Shown here piece by piece: positions 1 through 8,630 of a stretch of 64,000 nt of DNA. Source of the DNA: Methylomonas methanica (lineage in GTDB: Bacteria; Pseudomonadota; Gammaproteobacteria; Methylococcales; Methylomonadaceae). The stretch covers positions 16,669 through 80,668 of the forward strand of contig NZ_LUUG01000065.1 of NCBI RefSeq assembly GCF_001644035.1, written 5' to 3'. The notes under the pieces were generated by a model. The model saw only the letters and a program-made list of their open reading frames with translations, was not told the DNA's origin and did no database searches. Both the position numbers and the translations under genes were made by a program. Each line of letters starts with the position of its first letter. Within the stretch, counting starts at the first letter, position 1.

Positions 1-1872
1 TTCCTGAAAAATCCAATTGCCTATACTGCTGATCAAGCCGGTTTCTTCGGCAATCGGAATAAAATCCGCTGGGCTGATCAGGCCGCGCGTCGGATGTTGC
101 CAGCGGATCAGCGCTTCCGCTTTACGCACCGTATTGGTGGCCAGTTCGACGATGGGTTGGTAACACAAATAAAACTGCTGCCCGGCAAGGGCCAATCTTA
201 AATCGTTGCTTAGCCGCAGCCGCGCCTGCGCGGATTCCTGCATGGTCGGGATGAAGAAACAATATTGATTCCGGCCCTGGCGCTTGGCGGCATACATTGC
301 CTGGTCCGCATGTTTTAACAGGGATTTCAGGTTGTCGGCGTCGTCCGGGTAAAAAGCGATGCCGATACTGGTGGAGATATAAGCAATTTCGTTACCCAGC
401 TGAAAACATTCGGTCATTTTCTGCAAAAGGTTGCCGGCGATGCGCTCGGCATTGGCTGGATCGCCGACATCGCTCAGGATCACAGTAAACTCGTCTCCGC
501 CCAGGCGGGCCACGGTATCGGTTTCGCGCACGCTGGCTAAAATGCGGTGTGCGGCGATTTGCAGCAACTCGTCACCCATGTCGTGACCAAGGGTGTCGTT
601 CACTTCTTTGAATAAGTCCAGATCGATAAACAACAGGGCCAGGCGTTTGTGTTCGCGGTGGGCTTTTTTGATGTCTTGACTCAGTCGGTCGTAAAACATA
701 CGCCGATTCGGCAATTGGGTCAAAGGGTCGAAATTAGCTTGTTGCCAGATGACGCCTTCGGTTTTTTTCTTTTCGGTAATGTCGGAAAACAATGCCACCC
801 GGCGCTGCATGGTTTGCTGGGCATCGAAGATGGTATTGATGGTCAACCACTTGGCAAACAACTCGCCGTTTTTACGTTTGTCCCAGATTTCGCCCTGCCA
901 ACTGCCCTTGCTATGAATGGCTTGCCACATGGCTTCGCTGTGGCCGCCGGTGTTTAAAATGCCTATGTGTTTACCGACGACTTCATCCGATTGGTAGCCG
1001 GTAATGGTGGTGAACGCGGCGTTGATTGTCAGAATGCGGTCGTCCGAGTCTGCCAACAACATCGCTTCGCTGCTGTTTTGATAAATCAGTGCGGCCTGTT
1101 GCAGAGCTTCTTCGATGCGCTTGCGTTCACTGATGTCGCGAGCGATAGCCAGGTTATAGCCGACGTTGGCGTATTCGAAATAATTGGCAACCACTTCTAC
1201 CGGGAACAGCCGGCCATCCTTAGTTTTGTGGATGGTTTCCAGCTTGTTCGAGCGCTTAATTTTCAGTTCTGCCCAATGCGCGGCCCAGACATGGCGTGGA
1301 AAGCAAGGGTCTACATCGAATACGCTCATCTGCAACAACTCTTGATGACTATAGCCCAAGGCCTTGCAAGATTGGTTGTTGATGTAGACGAATCCAGCGT
1401 TCTCAGTGATCAAATAAGCGCTGTCATGCATCTGGTCCATACCAAAGCTTAATTGGGCCAAACGTTTGCGGGACGTTTTTTGTTCGGTGATGTCTCGAAA
1501 ACTCCAGACCCGGCCAGCCGGTTGGCCGTCCAAATATTGCGGTTGGCAATAGCTTTCAATAAAGCGGCCGTCTTTAAACTCCAGTTCACTGGCGTGCCGT
1601 TGTTTGGGGTTTTTATAAATCTCCTCGATACGGCTGAGGAAGGCTGGTGGGTCTTTCAACAGCTTCAAGGCATAGCTCAGCGATTTTTCATCGTCGCCGA
1701 TCTGTAAAGAGCCTGCCGGGATGCCCCAAATCCGCATGAATTGGGGGTTGAAGGTCGCGATTTTGCCGAACAGATCGACTACCAATATAGCGTCGGTGCT
1801 GGAGTCGAGCGCGGCTTGAAGTATGGATAGCGATTTTTGCAAACTGGCTTGTTTCTGCTTGGATTGGACCAT
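1..1872 (-). CDS. PAS-PAS-PAS-GGDEF-EAL cyclic-di-GMP signalling protein, C-terminus cut by window edge
   Basis: The start codon is at 1872 and the frame stays open to base 1, giving 624 visible codons. Reading from the N-terminus there are three PAS-like sensor repeats (about residues 20-130, 140-260 and 265-385), then a GGDEF domain opening with the usual [20 protein letters not shown] stretch. It carries an intact GGDEF signature in RLGGDEF and, five residues before it, the RETD inhibitory site. The last about 60 residues begin an EAL domain (CYQPIVE, then AEALIRW with the EAL triplet), so most of the phosphodiesterase domain lies outside the window. By family knowledge GGDEF makes and EAL breaks c-di-GMP; which activity dominates cannot be judged from this fragment. 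No N-terminal membrane segment is seen, so it is probably cytoplasmic. Its repeated PAS-GGDEF section closely resembles the proteins at 15265-17460 and 28944-31265, suggesting paralogues. Confidence 0.93.
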   Translation of the reverse strand, partial: MVQSKQKQASLQKSLSILQAALDSSTDAILVVDLFGKIATFNPQFMRIWGIPAGSLQIGDDEKSLSYALKLLKDPPAFLSRIEEIYKNPKQRHASELEFKDGRFIESYCQPQYLDGQPAGRVWSFRDITEQKTSRKRLAQLSFGMDQMHDSAYLITENAGFVYINNQSCKALGYSHQELLQMSVFDVDPCFPRHVWAAHWAELKIKRSNKLETIHKTKDGRLFPVEVVANYFEYANVGYNLAIARDISERKRIEEALQQAALIYQNSSEAMLLADSDDRILTINAAFTTITGYQSDEVVGKHIGILNTGGHSEAMWQAIHSKGSWQGEIWDKRKNGELFAKWLTINTIFDAQQTMQRRVALFSDITEKKKTEGVIWQQANFDPLTQLPNRRMFYDRLSQDIKKAHREHKRLALLFIDLDLFKEVNDTLGHDMGDELLQIAAHRILASVRETDTVARLGGDEFTVILSDVGDPANAERIAGNLLQKMTECFQLGNEIAYISTSIGIAFYPDDADNLKSLLKHADQAMYAAKRQGRNQYCFFIPTMQESAQARLRLSNDLRLALAGQQFYLCYQPIVELATNTVRKAEALIRWQHPTRGLISPADFIPIAEETGLISSIGNWIFQE

Positions 1873-1993
1873 GTCTCGGCTACGCTGCTAGTACGTAAAT
1901 GCTAGCAAAGGCTTATATTCAAAAAGGTTGCCTGATAAGCCTAGCCGATTCCGCCGCTGCCTGCCCCATTTTATGTCGATCAATACGAAATGC

Positions 1994-2977
1994 TTATTGC
2001 GCGGCAAAATAATACATCGCACCCAGCAAGGGGGTGCGCGGATTCAAAGCCAACTTGACCGATAATTTGGCGAGCATAGGCTGAAACCGGCCTTTGGTAA
2101 CAAAAGCGTGCATGAATTCCCCGGATTCCAGCACCGATCTGATTTTCGGACCAATGCCGCCGCCTATGAACACGCCGCCGGTAGCAAAAGCTTTCAAGGC
2201 CAGATTGCCGGCCTCCGCGCCGTAAAGCTCGGCAAACAAGCGCACGGTTTCGCGGCACAAGGGATCTTCGCCGTCCACGCCCAAGCGCGAAATCAGCGCA
2301 TTGCGATCAACGCCGCGGGCTTCGGTGGCGGCGGGTACAGCGGGACAGGGCGGGGCGAAGCGCATATCGGCAAGAAAATCGTAGATATTGCTGAAGCCGA
2401 TACCGGATAAAACCCGCTCACAGCTGACATGGTCCGGATAGCGGCTGCGCAAATAAACCAGCAGTTGATCTTGTTGCGGGTTTTGCGGTGCAAAATCGCA
2501 ATGACCGCCTTCGGTGGCAATCGGATGATATTTTTCGCCGTCCCAATGCAGCATCGCTTCGCCGAGACCGGTGCCGGCGGCGATTACCGCGATATTGCCG
2601 GTTTGCGGCTCGGCGTTGGGATTGAGTTCGATAAAGTCCTGTTCCTGCAAGTGCAGCATGCCGATTGCCATCGCTTCCAGGTCGTTCAACAATTTCACCC
2701 GTTCGGTGCCGAGCCGAATTTTGAGTTGCTCACCATCCAGTAGCCACGGCAGGTTGGTGGTTTGGCAGCGTTGATTGACGACCGGGCCGGCGATGCCGAA
2801 ACAGGCCGATGTCACCGTTGGGCTGTCGCACAGAAATAGATCCAGAATTTCCTCAAAAGTCTGAAATTCGCCGCTGGCAAAGGTTTGTTCCTGCAAACAG
2901 CTCAGCGTGCCGTCGGCTTGTCTGTCGAGTAAGGCCAGAACCGTTTTGGTTCCGCCGATGTCGCCGGCTAGAATCAT
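1994..2977 (-). CDS. glk: Glucokinase
   Basis: Phosphorylates glucose with ATP to glucose 6-phosphate. The N-terminus carries the phosphate-binding motif GDIGGTKT, followed by FGIAGPV, NDLEAMA and AGTGLGEA, all typical of the Glk (ROK/hexokinase fold) family; 327 residues fits the usual 320-330. I prefer the ATG at 2977 because TGAGG lies six bases upstream. A second ATG at 2989 overlaps the stop codon of the upstream gene (ATGA) and would add four residues. The gene directly follows the GH15/phosphorylase-kinase-like gene on the same strand. The pair therefore looks co-transcribed, and glucose released from alpha-glucans could be phosphorylated at once. The latter is inference from context. 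Confidence 0.93.
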   Translation of the reverse strand: MILAGDIGGTKTVLALLDRQADGTLSCLQEQTFASGEFQTFEEILDLFLCDSPTVTSACFGIAGPVVNQRCQTTNLPWLLDGEQLKIRLGTERVKLLNDLEAMAIGMLHLQEQDFIELNPNAEPQTGNIAVIAAGTGLGEAMLHWDGEKYHPIATEGGHCDFAPQNPQQDQLLVYLRSRYPDHVSCERVLSGIGFSNIYDFLADMRFAPPCPAVPAATEARGVDRNALISRLGVDGEDPLCRETVRLFAELYGAEAGNLALKAFATGGVFIGGGIGPKIRSVLESGEFMHAFVTKGRFQPMLAKLSVKLALNPRTPLLGAMYYFAAQ

Positions 2978-2985
2978 ATGCGTCC

Positions 2986-5900
2986 TCATGAGGTTGGGGT
3001 GGCGTTGTTGAGCAGGTGAATCAAGGCATCGAGTATCGCGTTGGCCAGTGCATGCGGCGGCAACTGGTAAAACGCCTGCCAAGCCAGCGATACGCATTCT
3101 TCGTAATGGTCGCGGTATTGCGGATGCTGCTGTAGCCAGCTGATTCTGACAGCATGGCCGATTAAAATATCCGTGACCAAGGTGTCGTCGATGTAAAGGT
3201 CGGGATAATCGCGGACGATGGACGCCAACGCACGCAACGCTTCCACGCTCAATTGCCGATACACCGGCGCCTGAATTTTGTTCAGAATATGGTTGATATG
3301 CAGCCTAAAGCTCTGCTCGCCGGCGGTCATTTGCGCCAGCATGATTTCACTATCAATCCGGCGTTTACTGTTGTATTTTTCGCCGACCATCAGGCCCTTG
3401 CAATGATGCAATAAGTCCCATACGCCGGCGAAAAATACCTCGTTCTCGCGGCCGACGCTGCCTTGCTGTTCGCGCCAGGCGTACCAGTCGTCAGCGTCGC
3501 CTCGGTCTTTCGGATTCATCGACTCGGGAAAACGCGCCGCCGTCAGATCGCGGTGCGGGCCTTCGCAGTTAAGGGTTTCCACCTGGCCGAGCTGGTTTTC
3601 GCTGTTGTTGTAATCTTCCAGCGTTTCTTGCAGCAACTCCGCGACTTGATGCGGTGGCAGCGACAAAATGTCGCTGAAAGCTTGGTCCAGCGAGGTGCTG
3701 GTCAGGCGTTTTTGTCGAGCAATGATCAATTGCAGGATATGGCCGACTCGAATAGTGTGCATATCGGCGAACAGTTCCGGCTTTAACTTGATCAGCATCC
3801 CCAAGTAGATAATTAATTCCTGGATGATGATCTGCTGGCTGCTGTCGTTGGGGTTAAAGGTGCGGATGGTATCCAGGATTTGCCAGGAGTCGGTCGGTCT
3901 GCGCAAGGTAGCCTTGCCGCTGTAGGCGCGGCCCACGGTCAAGCCGTGTTGGCGGACCAATATTTCCGTGGCGGCTTGTTCCAGATTGATGTCGTACTTA
4001 CCCACTAAGCCGGCGCAACGCCTTACGATATACCAGGCATGGCGGTCACCCGCGCGGACATAAACTTCTTCCAGTAAATCCCGCACTAAGCAAGGTAAGC
4101 CGTCGCCATTGCGTAAGCCGGTATCGTGATCAAGGCCGTGGCGTTGGCAGAGCAAGGCCAGTGCTTCCAATTGCGCATGCAGGTTGGGATTGTTTTGCAA
4201 TTGCGCGAGTAGTTGCGCGTCGTCGCCGATTTCCCATTCCGTCAACACGAAGCTGTCCAGCGCTTGCGGGGCTTGGCCGTCGAAGGCCAGTAAGTTGGCG
4301 AACGGCCGTTCCACTTCCTCCCAGCAGGCTTCGGAAAAAGTAAAATCGTGCAGATAGCCGATTTTTTCCCGGCTGGAGGTTTTCACAAAATCGGTCAACA
4401 GCCCCAGTTTTACCGGCGTGCCTTGCACATTGCCTTCACGCAGTTGGTCGATAAAACCCAGCAAAACTTGCCGGTCTTCATTGCCCAGCATGTTGTGCTT
4501 GATATTGATGACCAGCAAGGGTTGAGCGGGATTGTCCCAATGGCGGCTGATGTAAGCCAATTCCATGCGCAGGCGTTGAATCAGCAACTGGTTGTCCATC
4601 GCAATGTAGAAGCCCTTTTGGTTCATGAACTGCGGTAGAAATAATAGGGGTTCGCCTGCCAGGACATAGAGTTTGGAGGTAGCCAGCGTGCGTAATTGCC
4701 TCAGCGGTCTGCCGCTCAGGCCGATGCGGTCATTGCGGCCGACCTGGGTGTAGGCGTCGGCCAATTCGCTGGCATCGCGGACTTGAATAGGCGCAATCTC
4801 GGTTAAGGTTTGCGAAGGAATGCCGCGGCCGCGCAGCTCGTCTTGTACCTGTTCGTCTTCGGCTAGCAGGGCAATCTGCAAGGTGGAATCGGGATACAGG
4901 CGGGTGGCCTTGTAGCGTCCCAGCGGATCGATGTCGTCCAGGCTGATCAAGCCGTCTTGCAGCAAGCCACCCAGGATATACAAGCTTTGCGCCCAGACCA
5001 GCGGCACGTTTTCGTTAGGGACGCGGGTTTGGCTGTGCGGGTGGCGTTTTTCGGCGTCGATAGCACTGTTCGGGACGATGTAAAGCTCCGGCAGCAACCA
5101 TTGGCCGTTTTGCTCGACCAGCAGATCTTCCAGGCGGCGTCGATAATCGCAGACGCCGTCGGTATCGCCGGCAAACAGTTTGTTCAGCAATAAATAGCAG
5201 AAGAACAGCGGCCATTCGCATTCGATATCCATGAATTGTTTCAACTCATTGGGTTCGTAGTGCAGGCGCTGATGATCTTCGATCACGGTTTGATGACCGT
5301 CCAGCAGGAAGCGCTTGCAGCCGCAGCGGCCTTGTAGTTTGTCGACGATCAGCGACTCGGTTCTTTCGCGCAGCGCTTTGTTGTCCACCGCGAACGCCGG
5401 AAAACCGGTGACGCTCAGCACTGCCGAATCGACTTCTTTGGAGATGGATTCACGCGGCAGCAGGGCTTCCAGGGTAATGCGGGTGCGAGCGATGTCGTCA
5501 CTGATCACATGGATGATCGCAGTCTGGCCGCCGTCCTTGCCGAACAGATTACAGCCGGACATCGCTTCCAGCGCCGCCTTGGCCATGCCTATCGAACTGG
5601 CGTTCAATTCGGCCAGACCGTGATTCATTTTATTGCCGCGTTCCCAGATGCCGTAGTCCGGCGTGCGATAAGCCCGACTGACGTAATGCACCAGGTTTTG
5701 CACGAAATTAACTTCGTCGATGCTGAACACAATCCGTAAGCCCGAGGCGGTCATCTGTGCCAGCATCAGCAGGAACAAGGAGGTGGCGTCTAGTTGCAAA
5801 TGGCCCCATTCGCTGTCGCCCACCACCACTTCACCGCTATTGGTTTTGTATTTGGCGTGCAGCGCATCCAGCGGGTCCTGGCTGTGCTTGAATTTTTCGA

Positions 5901-6243
5901 CTTTCGCCGCTTGCCTCATCATCGCCGTTAACAGGCCGCGCATCAATTTGACGACGCTTTGCTCCAGTAGATAGGTGCGTTCTTGTTGGCCGTCTACCTT
6001 GCGGTATGCCAAGCCCAAGCCCCAGGCCGCCAAAATGCTGTAGACATTGTCGCGCACCCAGGCATCGGTGTAATTGCCGTGGGTGGTGACGGCGGTGCTG
6101 GCCGGTAGCAAGCCGCTAATCCAGTCCTGGCGCTTGAGGATGATGTCTTGAACTTGCTGATAATACTGGTCGAGCGTCTCGGTTTGACTGGTCGGCATCA
6201 TGTATTTAATGGATTGTGAGGTGGCGTTTAAAGAATTGGGCAC
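2986..6243 (-). CDS. Phosphorylase kinase alpha/beta-like protein (GH15 family), full length
   Basis: A 1085-residue protein that matches, by recall, the eukaryotic phosphorylase b kinase alpha and beta subunits over nearly its whole length rather than only the glucoamylase domain. Diagnostic stretches include DAWVRDNVYSILAAWGLGLA, LEQSVVKLMRGLL, LDALHAKYKT, WGHLQLDATSLFLL, QMTASGLRIVFS, ELNASSIGMAKAALEA, STSK-like ESISKEVDS, and LSGRPLRQL. The C-terminal part also keeps the PVYRQLSVEAL segment. Candidate GH15 acidic residues are present in GIWERG and in IECEWPLFF, so the glycosidase site may be active. In animals these subunits regulate glycogen phosphorylase kinase; bacterial members are generally annotated only as GH15 proteins. 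No calmodulin or CaaX signal is seen. Start: GTG at 6243, immediately after the dcd stop with AAGG upstream; ATGs at 6201/6198 are alternatives. Followed at once by glk. Confidence 0.88.
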   Translation of the reverse strand: MPNSLNATSQSIKYMMPTSQTETLDQYYQQVQDIILKRQDWISGLLPASTAVTTHGNYTDAWVRDNVYSILAAWGLGLAYRKVDGQQERTYLLEQSVVKLMRGLLTAMMRQAAKVEKFKHSQDPLDALHAKYKTNSGEVVVGDSEWGHLQLDATSLFLLMLAQMTASGLRIVFSIDEVNFVQNLVHYVSRAYRTPDYGIWERGNKMNHGLAELNASSIGMAKAALEAMSGCNLFGKDGGQTAIIHVISDDIARTRITLEALLPRESISKEVDSAVLSVTGFPAFAVDNKALRERTESLIVDKLQGRCGCKRFLLDGHQTVIEDHQRLHYEPNELKQFMDIECEWPLFFCYLLLNKLFAGDTDGVCDYRRRLEDLLVEQNGQWLLPELYIVPNSAIDAEKRHPHSQTRVPNENVPLVWAQSLYILGGLLQDGLISLDDIDPLGRYKATRLYPDSTLQIALLAEDEQVQDELRGRGIPSQTLTEIAPIQVRDASELADAYTQVGRNDRIGLSGRPLRQLRTLATSKLYVLAGEPLLFLPQFMNQKGFYIAMDNQLLIQRLRMELAYISRHWDNPAQPLLVINIKHNMLGNEDRQVLLGFIDQLREGNVQGTPVKLGLLTDFVKTSSREKIGYLHDFTFSEACWEEVERPFANLLAFDGQAPQALDSFVLTEWEIGDDAQLLAQLQNNPNLHAQLEALALLCQRHGLDHDTGLRNGDGLPCLVRDLLEEVYVRAGDRHAWYIVRRCAGLVGKYDINLEQAATEILVRQHGLTVGRAYSGKATLRRPTDSWQILDTIRTFNPNDSSQQIIIQELIIYLGMLIKLKPELFADMHTIRVGHILQLIIARQKRLTSTSLDQAFSDILSLPPHQVAELLQETLEDYNNSENQLGQVETLNCEGPHRDLTAARFPESMNPKDRGDADDWYAWREQQGSVGRENEVFFAGVWDLLHHCKGLMVGEKYNSKRRIDSEIMLAQMTAGEQSFRLHINHILNKIQAPVYRQLSVEALRALASIVRDYPDLYIDDTLVTDILIGHAVRISWLQQHPQYRDHYEECVSLAWQAFYQLPPHALANAILDALIHLLNNATPTS

Positions 6244-6810
6244 TCAAGCCTTGGGCAAGGTAACTCCGGTTTGGCCTTGGTATTTGCCGCCGCGATCCTT
6301 GTAAGAGGTTTCGCAGACTTCGTCGCCGCCGAAAAACAGCATTTGCGCGACGCCTTCGCTGGCGTAGATTTTTGCGGGCAGTGGGGTGGTGTTGGAAAAT
6401 TCCAGCGTCACATGACCTTCCCATTCCGGTTCCAGTGGGGTGACATTGACGATAATGCCGCAGCGCGCGTAGGTCGATTTCCCCAGACAGATCACGAGCA
6501 CATCGCGCGGAATCCGGAAAAACTCCACGGTGCGCGCCAGCGCAAACGAGTTGGGCGGAATAATGCAGACATCGGATTTCACATCCACAAAGCTGCCTTC
6601 GTCAAAGTCTTTGGGATCGACGATGGTGGAATTGATGTTGGTGAAGATTTTAAATTCGTTGGAGCAACGGACGTCGTAGCCGTAACTGGAGGTGCCGTAA
6701 GAAATGATGCGGCCTTGCGCGGATTCACGGACTTGCCCGGCCTGAAACGGCTCTATCATGCCGTGTTGCTCGGACATGCGGCGAATCCATTTGTCTGATT
6801 TTATGCTCAT
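6244..6810 (-). CDS. dcd: dCTP deaminase
   Basis: Deaminates dCTP to dUTP in the cytoplasm, the first step of dTMP supply in many Gram-negatives. The 188-residue length is typical. Recognisable motifs are [24 protein letters not shown], the catalytic-loop region [10 protein letters not shown] with [11 protein letters not shown], and the C-terminal [14 protein letters not shown] at 6810 gives the family N-terminus; the frame stays open upstream but that part resembles no Dcd. The stop codon abuts the GTG of the GH15-like gene at 6243, so the two may be translationally coupled although their functions are unrelated. Confidence 0.96.
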   Translation of the reverse strand: MSIKSDKWIRRMSEQHGMIEPFQAGQVRESAQGRIISYGTSSYGYDVRCSNEFKIFTNINSTIVDPKDFDEGSFVDVKSDVCIIPPNSFALARTVEFFRIPRDVLVICLGKSTYARCGIIVNVTPLEPEWEGHVTLEFSNTTPLPAKIYASEGVAQMLFFGGDEVCETSYKDRGGKYQGQTGVTLPKA

Positions 6811-7081
6811 GTTGCTGGTTGGGTAGGGAAAAATAACAGAGCGTCCAAAATAGCATATTAGGGCGGAAAAATCGCTAGTTGGCTTGCCGAAAGGCCCTAA
6901 TTTGTTGAGGTCTGGCGCTTGCTTGTTTTGGGTGGCGGCGTGACAAACCATCTCGGTAGGTCACGTTGCCGCGAAAGCGGTTACGTGACAAGCTTAAATT
7001 GTCAGGGAACGCTGCCGCGCACCCTGACCTACAAAGATCGGCTAGTTTTATATAAATTAGAAAAAATTTATTTACAAAATA

Positions 7082-7093
7082 AGACGACCGGTC
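7082..7093 (+). promoter_or_regulatory. Putative operator of the TetR-like repressor (copy 1)
   Basis: AGACGACCGGTC lies 15 bases before the ATG of the TetR gene and inside its AT-rich promoter region. Exactly the same 12 bases recur at 8601-8612 ahead of the DUF4242 gene. On the complementary strand it shows GAC-CGGTC-GTC dyad arms with a five-base centre. Autoregulation by the adjacent repressor is inferred from position and from the exact repetition, not shown. Confidence 0.6.
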
Positions 7094-7107
7094 GCATAAT
7101 ACAGCCC

Positions 7108-7704
7108 ATGGCGAAATTGGCACCCAAACAGCTCAAAAAAGACAAGCTCCTGGAGCAGGGCGTCAGCTTGCTGCTGGAAAAAGGCTACCACGCTACCGGC
7201 TTGAAAGAGATCCTGGATACAGTGCAAATACCCAAGGGCTCGTTTTACGCCTATTTTGAAAGCAAGGAACGCTTCGCGGCGGAAGCAATTCATCACTACA
7301 TCGAGCCGTTTATTGTGCGTTTATCCGGCCATTTGCAAGACCCGGAAACGGACGGCTTGGCGGCGTTGAAGGCTTACTATTTGGGATTGATAGCCGAGGT
7401 GGCGCAAACCGGTTTCAAGGGCGGTTGCCTGCTGGGAAACTTGATGGGCGAGATTGGCGATACCAGTCCCTTATGCCGGGATGCCTTATTGGATGCGGTC
7501 GGCAGGTATAGCGCGTTACAACAAACTGCCCTGGAGCGCGGACAAAAACAAGGTTCAGTAAGACTGGACCGCTCGGCGAAAAGCATGGCGGATTTGATCC
7601 TAAACGGCTGGCAAGGGGCCTTGTTGCGAATGAAAGTCGAACAATCGGTAGAGCCCTTGCAGGCGGTTTGCCGGGATTTGCTGGATGATTATTTTAGGGC
7701 TTGA
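7108..7704 (+). CDS. TetR/AcrR-family repressor, NemR/AcuR-like
   Basis: A 198-residue DNA-binding repressor. The N-terminal helix-turn-helix is clear: LLEKGYHATGLKEILDT followed by PKGSFYAYFESKE, the recognition helix typical of the NemR/AcuR branch of TetR proteins. In the effector domain GGCLLGNLMGEIGDTSP contains the cysteine that in NemR (known family member) senses electrophiles. The ATG at 7108 puts the HTH at the usual distance from the N-terminus; the frame is open further upstream but runs through the promoter. A 12-bp sequence just before it is repeated upstream of 8631, so its regulon probably includes the DUF4242 gene and perhaps the methanethiol-oxidase-like gene after it. The inducer is unknown; a reactive C1 or sulfur compound would fit the target genes but is speculation. 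Confidence 0.88.
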   Translation: MAKLAPKQLKKDKLLEQGVSLLLEKGYHATGLKEILDTVQIPKGSFYAYFESKERFAAEAIHHYIEPFIVRLSGHLQDPETDGLAALKAYYLGLIAEVAQTGFKGGCLLGNLMGEIGDTSPLCRDALLDAVGRYSALQQTALERGQKQGSVRLDRSAKSMADLILNGWQGALLRMKVEQSVEPLQAVCRDLLDDYFRA

Positions 7705-7751
7705 TTGAGTTTCTGCCTTATCGAATGCTGGCGCGAAATTGGAGGTGATTT

Positions 7752-7976
7752 ATGGATGCGCAAACGATAACCGAACAGGCTTTAAAACTGGAGCCGGAAG
7801 CAAGAGCTTATATTGCGGAAATACTGATCGAAAGCCTAGATTATGAAGAGGACTTACCTGTTTCCGAGGAGTGGCGGCAAGAAATTGAAAAGCGTTGCAA
7901 GGAAATAGACGCCAATTCGGCGCTGCTGCTGGATGGCGAACAAGTCATGGCGGAGCTAAGACAGCGCTTTTTATGA
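7752..7976 (+). CDS. Addiction-module antitoxin component (TIGR02574-like)
   Basis: A 74-residue acidic protein whose sequence (ITEQALKLEPEARAYIAEIL, then ESL and a C-terminal E-x-W-x-x-EI-x-x-R pattern) matches the small putative addiction-module proteins that normally sit before a RelE/ParE-like toxin. Family members neutralise their toxin by direct binding. GGAGGTG is upstream. The stop codon overlaps the ATG of a 14-codon toxin remnant (ATGA, 7973-7976), so the module has lost its toxin and this is an orphan antitoxin. It could still protect against related toxins. Confidence 0.8.
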   Translation: MDAQTITEQALKLEPEARAYIAEILIESLDYEEDLPVSEEWRQEIEKRCKEIDANSALLLDGEQVMAELRQRFL

Positions 7977-8017
7977 AATACTTCTTGTATCCTCAGGCCC
8001 TTGGTGAGTTGGAGTAA
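7973..8017 (+). pseudogene. Remnant of RelE-like toxin, 14 codons
   Basis: The frame starting at the ATGA overlap encodes MKYFLYPQALGELE and then a stop. This is what the first residues of a RelE/ParE toxin partner look like (basic/aromatic start, P-x-A-x-x-ELE). Nothing resembling the remaining about 80 residues follows; instead an AT-rich stretch leads to a repeat at 8045. I read it as a toxin gene truncated by deletion or replacement. Confidence 0.55.
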
Positions 8018-8044
8018 ACAATATTTTTTCTAAAAATCAAGAAT

Positions 8045-8085
8045 TTAGTGCGTAAGATGGGTTGAATGGAATGAAACCTAGCATT
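8045..8085 (+). repeat. Direct repeat flanking orphan gene, copy 1
   Basis: Forty-one bases beginning TTAGTGCGT and ending AGCATT match 8464-8504 at about 37 of 41 positions. The core GATGGGTTGAATG-x-AATGAAACC belongs to the same style of short repeat as the GGCTGGGTT...AACCCAGCC hairpins at 8517 and 23501. The two copies bracket the orphan gene at 8155-8436. Confidence 0.75.
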
Positions 8086-8154
8086 TACGGGTGCCTAGCT
8101 AAAAAGCATACATCTTTTGCAACATTGAGTTAGCTGGAATTTGATCAAATAACT

Positions 8155-8436
8155 ATGAGCATTTCCAAAATCATCTGTCGTGTTCAAAAGCTTGTTTTTG
8201 TTGCTGGAGATCAAAAAACTGGGTGGAGGCCTGTAGCTAATACAACTAGCGATAATACTTCATCTACACGTCTAGAATTGTTTGACATCGATATATATTT
8301 CGACGGATCAGGTTACTTGCTTTGTTATTCTACAACTAACCAGGGACTCTATGGCGATTCTTGGCATTTGACTGAGTTTGACGCAAAACAAACTGCTTTG
8401 GAAGAATTCGGAGTTCAAATTAATGAGTGGTCATGA
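8155..8436 (+). CDS. Hypothetical protein, 93 aa
   Basis: I do not recognise this family. The protein has no signal peptide or membrane segment; it looks like a small soluble domain, with alternating hydrophobic strands (LELFDIDIYFDGSGYLLCYS), then GDSWHLTEFDAKQTALEEFG, an ending common in small stand-alone helper or immunity-type proteins. Codon use is noticeably more AT-rich than in neighbouring genes, and the gene sits between two 41-base direct repeats. That suggests it arrived as a small cassette. No good Shine-Dalgarno sequence is seen before the ATG, so expression is uncertain. Confidence 0.5.
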   Translation: MSISKIICRVQKLVFVAGDQKTGWRPVANTTSDNTSSTRLELFDIDIYFDGSGYLLCYSTTNQGLYGDSWHLTEFDAKQTALEEFGVQINEWS

Positions 8437-8463
8437 GGTTTACCGAAGTTACTGAAGTGCGTC

Positions 8464-8546
8464 TTAGTGCGTCGGATGGGTTGAATGCAATGAAACCGAG
8501 CATTAAGAAGACGCCTGGCTGGGTTTCGCTTTCGCTCAACCCAGCC
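8464..8546 (+). repeat. Direct repeat copy 2 plus adjoining hairpin
   Basis: 8464-8504 repeats the 41-base unit at 8045. It is followed by a perfect nine-base-arm hairpin at 8517-8546 (GGCTGGGTT, loop, AACCCAGCC). The hairpin is a reverse-oriented relative of the same unit, as in REP-type pairs. Confidence 0.7.
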
Positions 8547-8600
8547 ACCAATCGAAATAACCGCTGCCCACCCGGCAGCATTTTTTAACGCCGGCAAATT

Positions 8601-8612
8601 AGACGACCGGTC
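8601..8612 (+). promoter_or_regulatory. Putative operator of the TetR-like repressor (copy 2)
   Basis: AGACGACCGGTC is identical to 7082-7093 and lies 18 bases upstream of the DUF4242 start codon, just before the strong ribosome binding site AGGAGG. A repressor bound here would block the DUF4242 transcript. Regulation is inferred. Confidence 0.6.
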
Positions 8613-8630
8613 ATTTATTAGGAGGTCATC

